Of a DNA stretch of 64,000 bases, positions 1 to 8,584 are shown one piece after another. Where the stretch lies: NCBI RefSeq assembly GCF_002368035.1, contig NZ_AP018222.1:2642007-2706006 (forward strand), read 5' to 3'. This DNA comes from Nostoc linckia NIES-25 (GTDB taxonomy: Bacteria > Cyanobacteriota > Cyanobacteriia > Cyanobacteriales > Nostocaceae). The notes beneath the pieces are model-generated. The model searched no databases. It saw nothing but the letters and a program-made list of their open reading frames with translations, and was not told the origin of the DNA. The position numbers and the translations under genes are program-made. Each line of letters starts with the position of its first letter. The stretch's first letter is position 1.

Positions 1-2260
1 GCGCTGTAGACTTCCATTCTTTAACTGCTGAAATAATATAATCAATTTCTCTCTGACGGTTTTGCCATATCTGAATTGTTTGCTGTAGGTTTTGCTGCTT
101 GGTCAGAAATTTCTGATAATCTGTTTGTAGCTGATTTAACAAGTCAAAATTCTCTTTAACAGTCTGCGCTAACGCTGCAACTGCTAACATCGTTTCACTG
201 GCATTTTGAGCAGAATTCAAAGCAGCTTTAAATTGCGAAATTTCCGTTGCGATAGTTTCACGCAACCAAATCGCTAAACCAAAAGCACCAAACGCTGGAC
301 GCACAAAGCCAAGTTCATCAATATATTTAATAGATTGACGAACATTGGCTAAAAATTCTTCTACTAAAGTATTACCTTCCGCATAGGGTTTAAGGAGTGG
401 CAAAAAATTTGTGATTTCTGGAGATTCCCAATTGACATTAGGAACAGTACTTAGTATCTTATCCAAACCAGAAATTAAGGACTCTACCTCATTTTGTGCT
501 ACTAAGGAATCTTTATAAGATTTTTCTTGATTTTTAAAGTTTGACTCTATTTTTGACTTAGTTTTTTGAAATTTACTTAATTCTTTATTAAATTCTTCTT
601 CTGCTTGCAAATAGCCTGTAAATCTTTGTGATGATGAAAGTAATTTACTAAAAATTTGAATATTTTCAAGTTTTTGAGTTAGATTATTTTCGCAATCATT
701 TGCAGTATTTTCTAGCCATCTGCCAATTACTTGGTCTTCTAAAAATGGCTGTCCTTCCTCCCCAACTTTTTCGGCTTTTCCCTTGCGTACAGCACGAATA
801 ACTGGGTTGTGAACTAATCGACTCAAGGCGTTATCTACTGCTAAATTAGCTTGAGAAGCAATTAAAGTGCGTCCGCCACGAAGGGCAATTTGATAGCAAA
901 TTTCAGCGATTACGGTAGTTTTTCCAGTACCTGGCGGCCCTTGAATCAAAACAAGATCTTTAGCTGCAAGTACCTTTTCTACTGCTGCTTTTTGACCTGG
1001 ATTTGCAGCAGATAATAGCAAATCTTGTGGTTGGAGTTCGGTAGTTGTTTTGATTTTTCTAGCCTGGGAAGCATCGAATAAAAAGTTACCCAAATATGGA
1101 TTTTGAGTATAACCATTATTCAAATCGTCTAAAGCTTTTTTCTTGCGTTGAATCTGCTGAATATCACCAACTGCTTCAAAACACAAAAACCCTGTAGCTG
1201 GCAATTTATAACGTTCTGTTGCGATATATTCAGCTAAGTCTCGTTCTAATCTAACGCTGATAATGCAACGGTTGGGATCTATTTCTTCAATAGTGCCTAA
1301 TTGACGACCACTCAGCCAATTTTTTCCAATGGGAGCAGTTTCAAAAAGTTTTAAATCTTCGTTTTTTGCTTGCTTTGCGCGTTCCCAAAAGTTTTCTATT
1401 TCGAGGGAATTTTGATAAAAGCCATCAAGGGTAGCTGAAGTTACATCAATTTCAAAATTTATTCGCCTTTTATAATTATAGTTATGATTTACGTAACGTA
1501 CACAAAATTGACGCGCTTTAGCAATTTTTTCTTCAATTTGTAAAAACGCTTTCCAAGCTTTGAGCTGATCTTCTGTAGGTACATTATCACCACAAACTGG
1601 TGCGGCTGCTATGCGCGTCAATGTCGCTGGTGGAATGTCGAGATGATGCTGGTGATTAGGTAGCAAACGTAAGGGAAAAGCTAGAGAATAGCTATCAGCA
1701 TTTCCCCGTGATATTTGTAATAAATGAGCCGAAAGTATCTTTAAACCGTCGCGTCCATTTTTTTGGACAGCTGCTGTAAATCCTAATGTTTTTCTTAGTT
1801 TATCAAGTCTTGCTGGTAATTGAAAATTATCAGAATCTGTTGCTATTGTTAAATCCCAAATTTCTTCTTTTGGATCTTTTCCCGCACCTTTGCGACGCAC
1901 ATAAAATAGACAAGGCTTTTTCCCAACGCATTCAAACATTAATTCGTTGGCATGTTCCCGTCGTTCCCGAAACTCAGGATATGCTTGCAGGGCGCTTTCT
2001 CCTTCAAGGTTGCGGATTAATTTATCAATTGTTGAACCTACGAATGTATAACCCCAATCTTCAGAGGATGTTTTACTTTTTGTGGATTTTGCTGCGAGTT
2101 TATTTACCGCTAAACGGATGCGTTCCGCCTCAGATTCTGAGATGGAACTTGTATGACTTTTGACTGCAATGTTGAGTTTTTCGCAAATTTGTAATAGTTT
2201 TTTACTATCTAAATTCAATTCTTTTGATAGTTCATAAATTCTTAGTTTTACTTTGTTCAT
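1..2260 (-). CDS. SF1 (UPF1/DNA2-like) helicase with N-terminal IF2_N-like domain, partial
   Basis: The reading frame is open from an ATG at 2260 to the window edge, so about 753 N-terminal codons are visible and the C-terminus is missing. Residues about 4-50 (start MNKVKLRIYELSKELNLDSK) look like the helical IF-2 N-terminal domain. A middle region of about 350 residues has no clear family. A Walker A motif GPPGTGKTT follows at about 441-449, embedded in a typical AAA_11 start (LVLIQGPPGTGKTT ... ANLAVDNAL). Residues about 530-600 are Lys/Glu-rich and probably coiled coil, as in the 1B/1C insertions of UPF1-like helicases. Family knowledge says such proteins are ATP-dependent nucleic-acid translocases. 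Helicase motifs II-VI would lie left of base 1. The gene stands alone. Its role (RNA metabolism, repair or defence) cannot be decided here. Confidence 0.85.
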   Translation of the reverse strand, partial: MNKVKLRIYELSKELNLDSKKLLQICEKLNIAVKSHTSSISESEAERIRLAVNKLAAKSTKSKTSSEDWGYTFVGSTIDKLIRNLEGESALQAYPEFRERREHANELMFECVGKKPCLFYVRRKGAGKDPKEEIWDLTIATDSDNFQLPARLDKLRKTLGFTAAVQKNGRDGLKILSAHLLQISRGNADSYSLAFPLRLLPNHQHHLDIPPATLTRIAAAPVCGDNVPTEDQLKAWKAFLQIEEKIAKARQFCVRYVNHNYNYKRRINFEIDVTSATLDGFYQNSLEIENFWERAKQAKNEDLKLFETAPIGKNWLSGRQLGTIEEIDPNRCIISVRLERDLAEYIATERYKLPATGFLCFEAVGDIQQIQRKKKALDDLNNGYTQNPYLGNFLFDASQARKIKTTTELQPQDLLLSAANPGQKAAVEKVLAAKDLVLIQGPPGTGKTTVIAEICYQIALRGGRTLIASQANLAVDNALSRLVHNPVIRAVRKGKAEKVGEEGQPFLEDQVIGRWLENTANDCENNLTQKLENIQIFSKLLSSSQRFTGYLQAEEEFNKELSKFQKTKSKIESNFKNQEKSYKDSLVAQNEVESLISGLDKILSTVPNVNWESPEITNFLPLLKPYAEGNTLVEEFLANVRQSIKYIDELGFVRPAFGAFGLAIWLRETIATEISQFKAALNSAQNASETMLAVAALAQTVKENFDLLNQLQTDYQKFLTKQQNLQQTIQIWQNRQREIDYIISAVKEWKSTA

Positions 2261-2320
2261 CTAAGATTGCCTTTACTGAGAATTAATAGGAAAACTGCAC
2301 TTATTAAATAAGATTTTTAT

Positions 2321-2440
2321 TTACGCAGAGACGCAGAGGCGCAGAGAGAGATATGAGATTATAGTCTTTAATTGGCATTACTAAAATTAAATATAAAAAT
2401 CAAATTTTACTCTCTGGGACTCTGCGCCTCTGCGTGACAC
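2321..2440. repeat. Inverted pair of GCAGAG-rich dispersed repeats
   Basis: A stretch at 2321-2350 built on ACGCAGAGACGCAGAGGCG faces its approximate reverse complement at 2408-2440 (CTCTGCGCCTCTGCGTGAC). A further copy of the same word lies at about 36482-36512. This is a common dispersed intergenic repeat of Nostoc-like genomes. Here it fills the spacer between the helicase start and the deacetylase stop. Confidence 0.7.
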
Positions 2441-2493
2441 ATTCATACCTTCATCTGGGTTTCAAATAATATATCAGGATTTTTCTTAGAAGC

Positions 2494-3411
2494 CTAAAGT
2501 TTGTACTGTTGATAAACTTGACTCGCAGCGCGATGCAACAGAGAGTGTCGCCAAACGAGGGATTTCATATCATCAGCATAACCGCCACCAATTACACAAG
2601 CGACAGGATAACCAGTACTCATACAAGTACTTAAAACCTGCATTTCTCGACGGAAAATGCCAGCATCTGTTAAGGCTAATTTTCCCAAGCGATCGCCTAC
2701 ATGAGGATCTACACCTGCATCATAAAATACTATATCTGGCTTGACTTGAGATAATAAATCTGATAGATAACTAGCCAATGTTTGCAAATAAGCATCATCT
2801 TCCATTCCCACTGGTAAAGGAATATCTAAATCGCTGGTTTGTTTAGTACCTGGGAAATTGACTTCGCAGTGCATGGAGAAAGTAAAAACACTCTCATCAT
2901 TTTGGAAGATAAAAGCAGTTCCGTCTCCTTGATGAACGTCCAAATCTACAATGAGGATTTTTTGCACGAGTCCGAGTTTTTGTAAAACGCGACAGGCGAT
3001 CGCTAAATCGTTGAAAATACAGAAACCAGATCCATAACTGGGAAAAGCATGATGAGTTCCACCTGCGGTATTACAAGCTAAACCCTGACTCAGTGCCAGC
3101 TTAGCAGTCAGTATTGTACCACCAACCGCTACACAGGTACGATTGGCCAGCGCTGGACTCCAAGGTAAGCCAATGCGACGCTGCGCTTTGGGTTCTAAGG
3201 TTCCTTCACAATAAGCTTGAACGTAGTTTGGGGTGTGAACTAACTCTATCAACTCTCTTGGCGGGCGTTCAGGCGTATGAAATTGTTTTTGAATTGCTAC
3301 ACCATCGGCTAATAGCAATTCGTAGAGTTGCCGGAATTTTGACATCGGAAAGCGATGCCCTTCAGGCAATGGCGCAACGTAATCTTGGTGGTAAACAATT
3401 GGCAAGTCCAT
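2494..3411 (-). CDS. Histone deacetylase superfamily (AcuC/HDAC-like) deacetylase
   Basis: The product is a Zn-dependent amidohydrolase of the arginase/deacetylase fold, about 305 aa, the usual size of the bacterial family. Visible signatures are the His pair in GGTHHAFP (about 118-124), the metal-binding D-x-D-x-H in ILIVDLDVHQGDG (about 152-163), and the third metal Asp region in YDAGVDPHVGD. The ATG at 3411 is chosen because the protein then begins MDLPIVYH like its relatives; a TTG at 3471 would add 20 unlike residues. The natural substrate (acetylated protein, polyamine or small molecule) cannot be told from sequence. It is monocistronic, flanked by repeat-rich spacers. Confidence 0.9.
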   Translation of the reverse strand: MDLPIVYHQDYVAPLPEGHRFPMSKFRQLYELLLADGVAIQKQFHTPERPPRELIELVHTPNYVQAYCEGTLEPKAQRRIGLPWSPALANRTCVAVGGTILTAKLALSQGLACNTAGGTHHAFPSYGSGFCIFNDLAIACRVLQKLGLVQKILIVDLDVHQGDGTAFIFQNDESVFTFSMHCEVNFPGTKQTSDLDIPLPVGMEDDAYLQTLASYLSDLLSQVKPDIVFYDAGVDPHVGDRLGKLALTDAGIFRREMQVLSTCMSTGYPVACVIGGGYADDMKSLVWRHSLLHRAASQVYQQYKL

Positions 3412-3839
3412 GTTATTAATTTTGAACCATAGTCTGGTGCCAAATACATCTAGAGATTGTCTAGTAATCAATCATCAGATTGTTTTTACGCGACAAAATT
3501 TGTGCAAAAGTGTTTTAAATGCAAACAAAAATCACTTCCCCAGCACTTATGAAGATTTTCTGGCAACAGCGTCACAGCAATGGAGAAAATCTCAATTACT
3601 TAACTAACATCGCCCAATGTTCGGCAAAATTCAATCGCCAACAGATTATTTGGCAACAGCGAATAATTTGCGATCGCCGTTAGCTAAATCAATCCTGAAC
3701 ATCCATAAAAATAATTTTTTAAAAGTACATTGTCATCCATAAGGGCGAGTCTGGCATGAAACAAAATAATTGAAAATTCCTATAGAAAATTTTGAACATA
3801 ATTACATTACAATCAAACTGCAAATTATTTTATCTAAAA
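3412..3839. other. Intergenic spacer without recognised gene
   Basis: About 430 AT-rich bases separate the divergent deacetylase and MscS genes and should hold both promoters. I see no conserved small ORF or RNA here. The short plus-strand frame at 3410-3607 has no family resemblance and overlaps the deacetylase start. Confidence 0.5.
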
Positions 3840-4889
3840 ATGAAAATGGATATTATGCAATGGATTCTGCCTCTCGCTTTTATTGTAGCTGGTTTTCTAG
3901 CTGGAATAATTGCGGAAAAAGTTATTTTCAAAAAAATCGAAAGATTCGTTATTAAGAAACACATTGCTGGAGGGAATATTATATTTCATTCCCTGCATCG
4001 TATGACCTTTATCTGGTTTGTAATTGCCGGTTTTTTTTGGGCAGTTCTCAGTTCACCCTTAAGACCAGATATTGTCAATGTACTGCAAAAAATTCTCACT
4101 ATCGCATTTCTGTATTCAGTGACCTTAGTCTTAGCAAGGCTGGCTGCTGGTTTTGTTAATTTATTGGTTCGGAGAACAGAAGGAGTTCCCACTTCACTAG
4201 TTTCTAATCTTGCTAAGGCTACTGTTTTACTTTTAGGAACATTAATTTTATTACAAACTGTCGGCGTGCAAATTACGCCAATAGTGACAACTTTAGGTAT
4301 TGGTGGTCTAGCCGTTGGTTTGGCCCTTCAAGACACCTTAGCAAATTTGTTTTCTGGTTTTTACTTAATTATTTCTAAACAAGTCAGAACTGGAGATTAT
4401 GTAAAATTAGATGCCGGACATGAAGGTTATGTTACAGACATCACATGGCGCAATACGACAATTAAAGAAATTTCAAATAACGTGGTAATTGTACCAAATT
4501 CTAAGTTAGCATCGGCAATTTTCACCAACTATCATTTACCCGCCAAGGAAATAACTTTAACGATGAATGTCGGTGTTAGTTATGATAGCGATTTGGAACA
4601 AGTTGAAAGAGTAACTGTGGAAGTTGCGAAAGAAGTTATGCAAGAAATTGCGCCAAAATTAATTGCCAATGAACCATATATTAGATTTCATACTTTTGGG
4701 GACTATAGTATAGATTTCACGCTTTATATGCGAGTCAGTGAATTTTTCGACCAGCGCATTGGCAAACATATATTTATAAAAAAATTACACAAACGCTATC
4801 AAGAAGCAGGAATTACAATTCCTTTTCCTATCAAAGAAATTTATGTGCAACAGAATATAAATGGAAATTCGACTTTAAATTCTGATTAA
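3840..4889 (+). CDS. MscS-family mechanosensitive ion channel
   Basis: The protein has 349 aa from the ATG at 3840; a TTG at 3792 would add 16 residues and is less likely. Hydrophobic segments lie at about 8-28, 55-72, 82-105 and 126-145. The pore-lining TM3 of the family follows (GIGGLAVGLALQDTLANLFS, about 153-172) and runs into the beta domain (ISKQVRTGDYV). The C-terminal alpha/beta domain ends in the family-like phrase GITIPFP. Members open on membrane tension and release osmolytes during hypo-osmotic shock, and this one should sit in the inner membrane. It is a single gene, and its exact gating or ion preference is not deducible. Confidence 0.93.
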   Translation: MKMDIMQWILPLAFIVAGFLAGIIAEKVIFKKIERFVIKKHIAGGNIIFHSLHRMTFIWFVIAGFFWAVLSSPLRPDIVNVLQKILTIAFLYSVTLVLARLAAGFVNLLVRRTEGVPTSLVSNLAKATVLLLGTLILLQTVGVQITPIVTTLGIGGLAVGLALQDTLANLFSGFYLIISKQVRTGDYVKLDAGHEGYVTDITWRNTTIKEISNNVVIVPNSKLASAIFTNYHLPAKEITLTMNVGVSYDSDLEQVERVTVEVAKEVMQEIAPKLIANEPYIRFHTFGDYSIDFTLYMRVSEFFDQRIGKHIFIKKLHKRYQEAGITIPFPIKEIYVQQNINGNSTLNSD

Positions 4890-4971
4890 CAGGATGTTTG
4901 AAAAGTCTTATTATCTGGATCGAAAGTTTTAGATCCCTCTAAATCTCCCTTAAAAAGGGAGACTATGAGAG

Positions 4972-5751
4972 TTAAATTGCTAATGCTCGCTTTTCTAATG
5001 GTAGTTGAAAGCGATCGCCTGGTGTCGGCTCAATCACCCGCGTCGAAAGATTATTTTTCTCTAACAACGAACGAAATTCCGCTGCACTTCCTTTAGTCTG
5101 AATCAATTTCATCAGAAATCCCTCAAATATCACGTCACCACCAGCCGCCGTGGGTAATATTACTTGAGGTTGTAACGATTTTGCTACATCTAAAGCACTA
5201 TTGTTTCCTTTAATAATCGGCCCAAGCAAAGGTAATGTCATGTCAATAAACGGTGTAACCACTACATCTATAGGTGCAGCTTGCTTCACTTCTGGAGAAT
5301 GATAACCGTGAGGCTCATAGTATAAAGTTAAACCGCTTGCCAATTCTTTGAGGAGATAACTATTTTCTACCAGCATGGGGCCGATGGGGGAACCAGGAAA
5401 AGCCTTGATTTCAATTTGATTATCTAAAGTGAAAGTTTCACCATGAGCGAGAGTAGTTACCTGGGTGTAACCTAGTTGGTGTACCACCTTGGCTGCATTG
5501 GGAGAAGCTACAACCTTGATATTGCGGTCAAGCTGCTTGAGTGTTGGCGGGTGAGAATGGTCTTCCAAACCTTGAGATAGAAGAATTAAATCAATGTTCT
5601 CAGGTATTGGGCGATTTTGCGATCGCCGCCCTTTAAATAACCAATCCAAATTACTGAAAATTAACGAATCAACTAGCCAAGGGTCGATTAATATTCGTTT
5701 TTCGCCGATTTCCAGCAGCCAGCTATTGCTATCGAACCAAGTTAAGAACAT
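4972..5751 (-). CDS. Metallo-beta-lactamase-fold protein with altered metal motif
   Basis: The 259-aa protein opens like UlaG-type MBL-fold hydrolases (MFLTWFDSNSWLLEIG, then ILIDPWL at about 20-26). The canonical HxHxDH motif is replaced by SQGLEDH at about 59-65, which keeps only the final Asp-His pair and is followed by another His (DHSHP). The usual downstream Asp and His strands are only partly recognisable. Family membership by fold is well supported; hydrolase activity with a normal binuclear site is not. Cyanobacterial and plastid relatives with a similar SQG-x-x-DH motif are my recollection, not checked. It is a single gene. Confidence 0.82.
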   Translation of the reverse strand: MFLTWFDSNSWLLEIGEKRILIDPWLVDSLIFSNLDWLFKGRRSQNRPIPENIDLILLSQGLEDHSHPPTLKQLDRNIKVVASPNAAKVVHQLGYTQVTTLAHGETFTLDNQIEIKAFPGSPIGPMLVENSYLLKELASGLTLYYEPHGYHSPEVKQAAPIDVVVTPFIDMTLPLLGPIIKGNNSALDVAKSLQPQVILPTAAGGDVIFEGFLMKLIQTKGSAAEFRSLLEKNNLSTRVIEPTPGDRFQLPLEKRALAI

Positions 5752-5937
5752 AAAATTTTGTAAAGATAACGCCTATCTTTATTATCAATCGTGTTAGCTC
5801 TCTTGCAGGCGCTTCCAACAACTCACTTTAAATCACACATTTCTTCTTTTGCGCCTTTGCGCCTACCCTACGGGAACGCCTAAAGGCGAATTCGTGAGAT
5901 AAAAAAGAAGTGATTTATTTACCTAAAAATAACTGTA

Positions 5938-6372
5938 ATGTCCGATCTTGGTTTCACTCATATTGCACTTGCAGTTACTGATGTTGATGCAAGTATCGCA
6001 TTTTATACAAAGTATGCCCAAATGACCGTTGTACACCGTCGCACTGATGAAGCGATTCAATCAGATGTTGCTTGGATTAGCGACCTTACCAGACCTTTTG
6101 TAATTGTCCTCATCCAATCAACTCAAGTAGAAGGCGTACTTTTACCACAATCCCATCTTGGAGTAGCTTATCAAAATCGAGAGGAAGTCGATCGCCTGTG
6201 CAATGAAGCACGCACAGAGGGAGTACTGTTGAATGGGCCAAATGACTTCGGCCCGCCAGTTGGTCACTGGGCTTATCTTCGAGACCCAGATGGCCATACA
6301 CTGGAAATTTCTTACGGTCAGGTAGTTCAATTTACAGTTAAAGACGCGATTAATCGCGTCTCTACAAATTAA
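5938..6372 (+). CDS. VOC superfamily (glyoxalase/bleomycin-resistance fold) protein
   Basis: The 144-aa protein begins with the beta-alpha-beta-beta-beta module of VOC enzymes (FTHIALAVTDVDASIAFYTK). It ends the second module with the metal-Glu strand YLRDPDGHTLEIS. Metal ligands are probably His in FTHIAL and Glu in TLEIS. Substrate unknown: glyoxalase I, dioxygenase or drug-binding activities all occur in this fold. The last residues KDAINRVSTN are encoded by a dispersed 20-bp palindrome that also leads into the stop codon, so the C-terminus is repeat-derived. Confidence 0.88.
   Translation: MSDLGFTHIALAVTDVDASIAFYTKYAQMTVVHRRTDEAIQSDVAWISDLTRPFVIVLIQSTQVEGVLLPQSHLGVAYQNREEVDRLCNEARTEGVLLNGPNDFGPPVGHWAYLRDPDGHTLEISYGQVVQFTVKDAINRVSTN
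6342..6361. repeat. Palindrome AGACGCGATTAATCGCGTCT inside the VOC gene end
   Basis: This is a perfect 20-bp palindrome. Related copies occur at about 34804-34829 and, degenerate, at about 61440-61463, both followed or preceded by TGTA(C/G)A-type words. It is translated as the C-terminus of the VOC protein. Confidence 0.8.
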
Positions 6373-6378
6373 TAGATA

Positions 6379-8091
6379 CTACCTTTTACCAGGAGTACGC
6401 CCTCCTTCATCATTACTACCACCATGTGGGTGCGAATTACCAGGGTCACACCCCTCAGCACCATTACCAATACCTTGATTGCAATGGCGACGTTCTGCGT
6501 CACGTTTCGTTGAAGTTTCAGTAGTTTCCTCAACTGCAACTTCCTGCCGTTGTTGTCCAACAACGTATTGTGAGGAGATATTTGCTACCCCTCCAGTGCT
6601 ATAAAGTGCTTGATATAGCAAAGCAGAGACTTCAGACCTAGTTGCTATCCGTTCGGCATTCAGCAAATTCACGTCGGGATAGTTTACAACTATACCGCGT
6701 TGTGTAAGGGCAGCAATGAGACTGCGATGTTCGCTACTTATATTAGTTGCATCGCTGTAAACAGATAAAATCGTATCCGTGGAACCACTGCTTTGATAAT
6801 TTAATCCCTGTGCTAAGGCTACTAGAATATCTAGGCGAGAAAGGCTTTGAGTGGGGTTAAAATCTTTACCAATAACAGCATTTAAAAAGCCCATTTGGTA
6901 AACATCCCTGATGGCATTGTAAGCCCAGTACCGGCTTGAGACATCCTGAAAAGCTATAGCTTGGCGAATTTTGCCCTTTGTAAAAGCTTTCCGTAGCATT
7001 GCGGCAAATTGGGCACGAGTTACTGGTGCATCTGGGCGGAAAGTTCCATCGGGAAAACCTTCAATAATTTCCATTGCAGCTAATTCCGCAATAAAATCTT
7101 TAGCCCAGTGATTTGTGGAAACATCCGAAAATCCAACTTGGAGATTGCGAGATACCCCAACTTCGCGATAATTCATTAGCAGTTGGCTGACATCGTAGCT
7201 AGAGTTATCGCTGACTTCAGTTACCTGCACCAAACTACCAGGAGTAGCTTGCAAAGCCCGTGCTAAGTCTGAACTAAAGATGCTAAAGGAAGACTGGCGG
7301 ACTAAAGCGAATTCACCTTGGGTGAAAGATACAGGGTAAATACTGGTTGTTTTTACTGTTGATAAACCTTCTACTTGGAATTGATTAGCTTGGAAGGTTT
7401 GGGAACCGCTGAGGAAAGTCACCTTTTGATTGCTGACTTGGGTGAAGTAGTCGTAAGTGGTAGTATTTGCATCAATAGCGCCGTCTTGGTCAGCATCAAT
7501 ACCATAAACAGTGCGAATTACTTGATATTCTCTTGGTTTACCTGACAAAATCAGGTTAACTGCGCTGTTTGCGGATAAACACTCAAATTCGCTGTAGCCA
7601 ATGAAGCGGTTTTGGAGATCGTATAACCGCACAACAATGCGATCGCTAGCTTTTAACCCTTTAACAAATTTTGCTTTTTGCTTAATTTTGTACTTGTAAT
7701 CGCCCAAAAATCGCTCTTTTAAAAAGTTCTTGTTCTGTTTACTCTTAACAGAAACGCGGGCAATTACTTCTGACAAATTACCAGTTGGTTCCCAAATTGC
7801 CAGACTAAAACCTGTTTTTTGTCCCTTTACTGAAACCCTACTAGTATTTACTTGAGTGCGGCTTTCTGTGGTTACAGTTTGTCGTTGGATAGTAGTAGTA
7901 CTACTCCTTGTTTCTACTTCATTATCGGCTAAAATTTGTTGCTCAGTAGAATTATCAGGAATTTGGGTGACGATGGTAGAAAACCCTGAAGCTGCGTAAG
8001 CAGAAACTATTGGTGAAAACATTGCCACTGAAGTTGCAGCAAGAACGAATTTGCTCAAATGACCAAAGTAACTTTGATTTGTGTTTTTCAT
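6379..8091 (-). CDS. S-layer homology (SLH) domain surface protein
   Basis: The 570-aa protein has a Sec signal peptide (basic start, hydrophobic core, cleavage after VSAYAA at about 34). A region of about 290 residues without a known family follows, then three SLH repeats beginning near residues 321 (FSDVSTNHWAKDF), 381 (FQDVSSRYWAYNA) and 444 (degenerate). SLH domains bind pyruvylated cell-wall polymer, and csaB, which makes such pyruvyl groups, is also in this window. The last about 35 residues are polar and Gly/Asn-rich (HCNQGIGNGAEGCDPGNS) and unlike SLH sequence. No porin barrel is evident, so it is probably an outer-envelope structural protein. Single gene. Confidence 0.88.
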   Translation of the reverse strand: MKNTNQSYFGHLSKFVLAATSVAMFSPIVSAYAASGFSTIVTQIPDNSTEQQILADNEVETRSSTTTIQRQTVTTESRTQVNTSRVSVKGQKTGFSLAIWEPTGNLSEVIARVSVKSKQNKNFLKERFLGDYKYKIKQKAKFVKGLKASDRIVVRLYDLQNRFIGYSEFECLSANSAVNLILSGKPREYQVIRTVYGIDADQDGAIDANTTTYDYFTQVSNQKVTFLSGSQTFQANQFQVEGLSTVKTTSIYPVSFTQGEFALVRQSSFSIFSSDLARALQATPGSLVQVTEVSDNSSYDVSQLLMNYREVGVSRNLQVGFSDVSTNHWAKDFIAELAAMEIIEGFPDGTFRPDAPVTRAQFAAMLRKAFTKGKIRQAIAFQDVSSRYWAYNAIRDVYQMGFLNAVIGKDFNPTQSLSRLDILVALAQGLNYQSSGSTDTILSVYSDATNISSEHRSLIAALTQRGIVVNYPDVNLLNAERIATRSEVSALLYQALYSTGGVANISSQYVVGQQRQEVAVEETTETSTKRDAERRHCNQGIGNGAEGCDPGNSHPHGGSNDEGGRTPGKR

Positions 8092-8584
8092 CTCACACTA
8101 CCATTCGTCTAAAAAGTCAAAGGGGTATTTGGTATCCCTAACTTAGTAATCCCTTGGGGTAGATGAAACTAACATCTCAATTCTGAATATAGCCAATAGG
8201 CAAGAAGCAAAAGTTAATAGTCAATATTAAAAAAAGCTTTTTGAGTCGTACCTAGCTTTAGAAAAATCAAATATAGAAATCCGATTTTATTATTGAAAAA
8301 ATTTAAGTATGTGTAGGGTGCGTTATTGCGAAGCATAACGCACCAAATCAAATCCTTAAGAATGGTGCGTTAGCCTTTGGCGTAACTACGTATATTTCAA
8401 AAATCAAATATGAGCTTTATATTAGGATTCCTATTTAATTGGGTAAAAAAAATTCCGTACACTTCAATTTTTTATCACCCAACCCTCTTACCTCTTAACT
8501 ATTGCCTGCAAATTCTATGGCAAGATGTGAGATCTGACGCCAGAGAACATTACTATATTTAAGAGTAGTTTATAAATCTTTATA
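8092..8584. other. Divergent intergenic region, repeat-filled
   Basis: About 490 bases between the divergent SLH and hydrolase genes. The MITE-like element occupies the middle; the remainder is AT-rich with no recognisable gene. It should carry two opposite promoters, but no clear -35/-10 pair stands out. Confidence 0.5.
8271..8422. mobile_element. MITE-like foldback element, copy 1
   Basis: About 150 bp with terminal inverted repeats of about 30 bp (left around ATCCGATTTTATTATTGAAA, right around TTTCAAAAATCAAATATGAG). The subterminal arms are complementary (TAGGGTGCGTTA and GGTGCGTTAGCC). It has no coding capacity. A second copy with the same ends lies at 28178-28327. Confidence 0.72.

Noticed and set aside
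3114..3419. Plus-strand frame opposite the deacetylase
   Set aside because: It lies fully within a gene with conserved catalytic motifs and has no family features.
8271..8422. Insertion sequence with transposase
   Set aside because: Inverted ends are present but no ORF, so only a MITE-like call is made.
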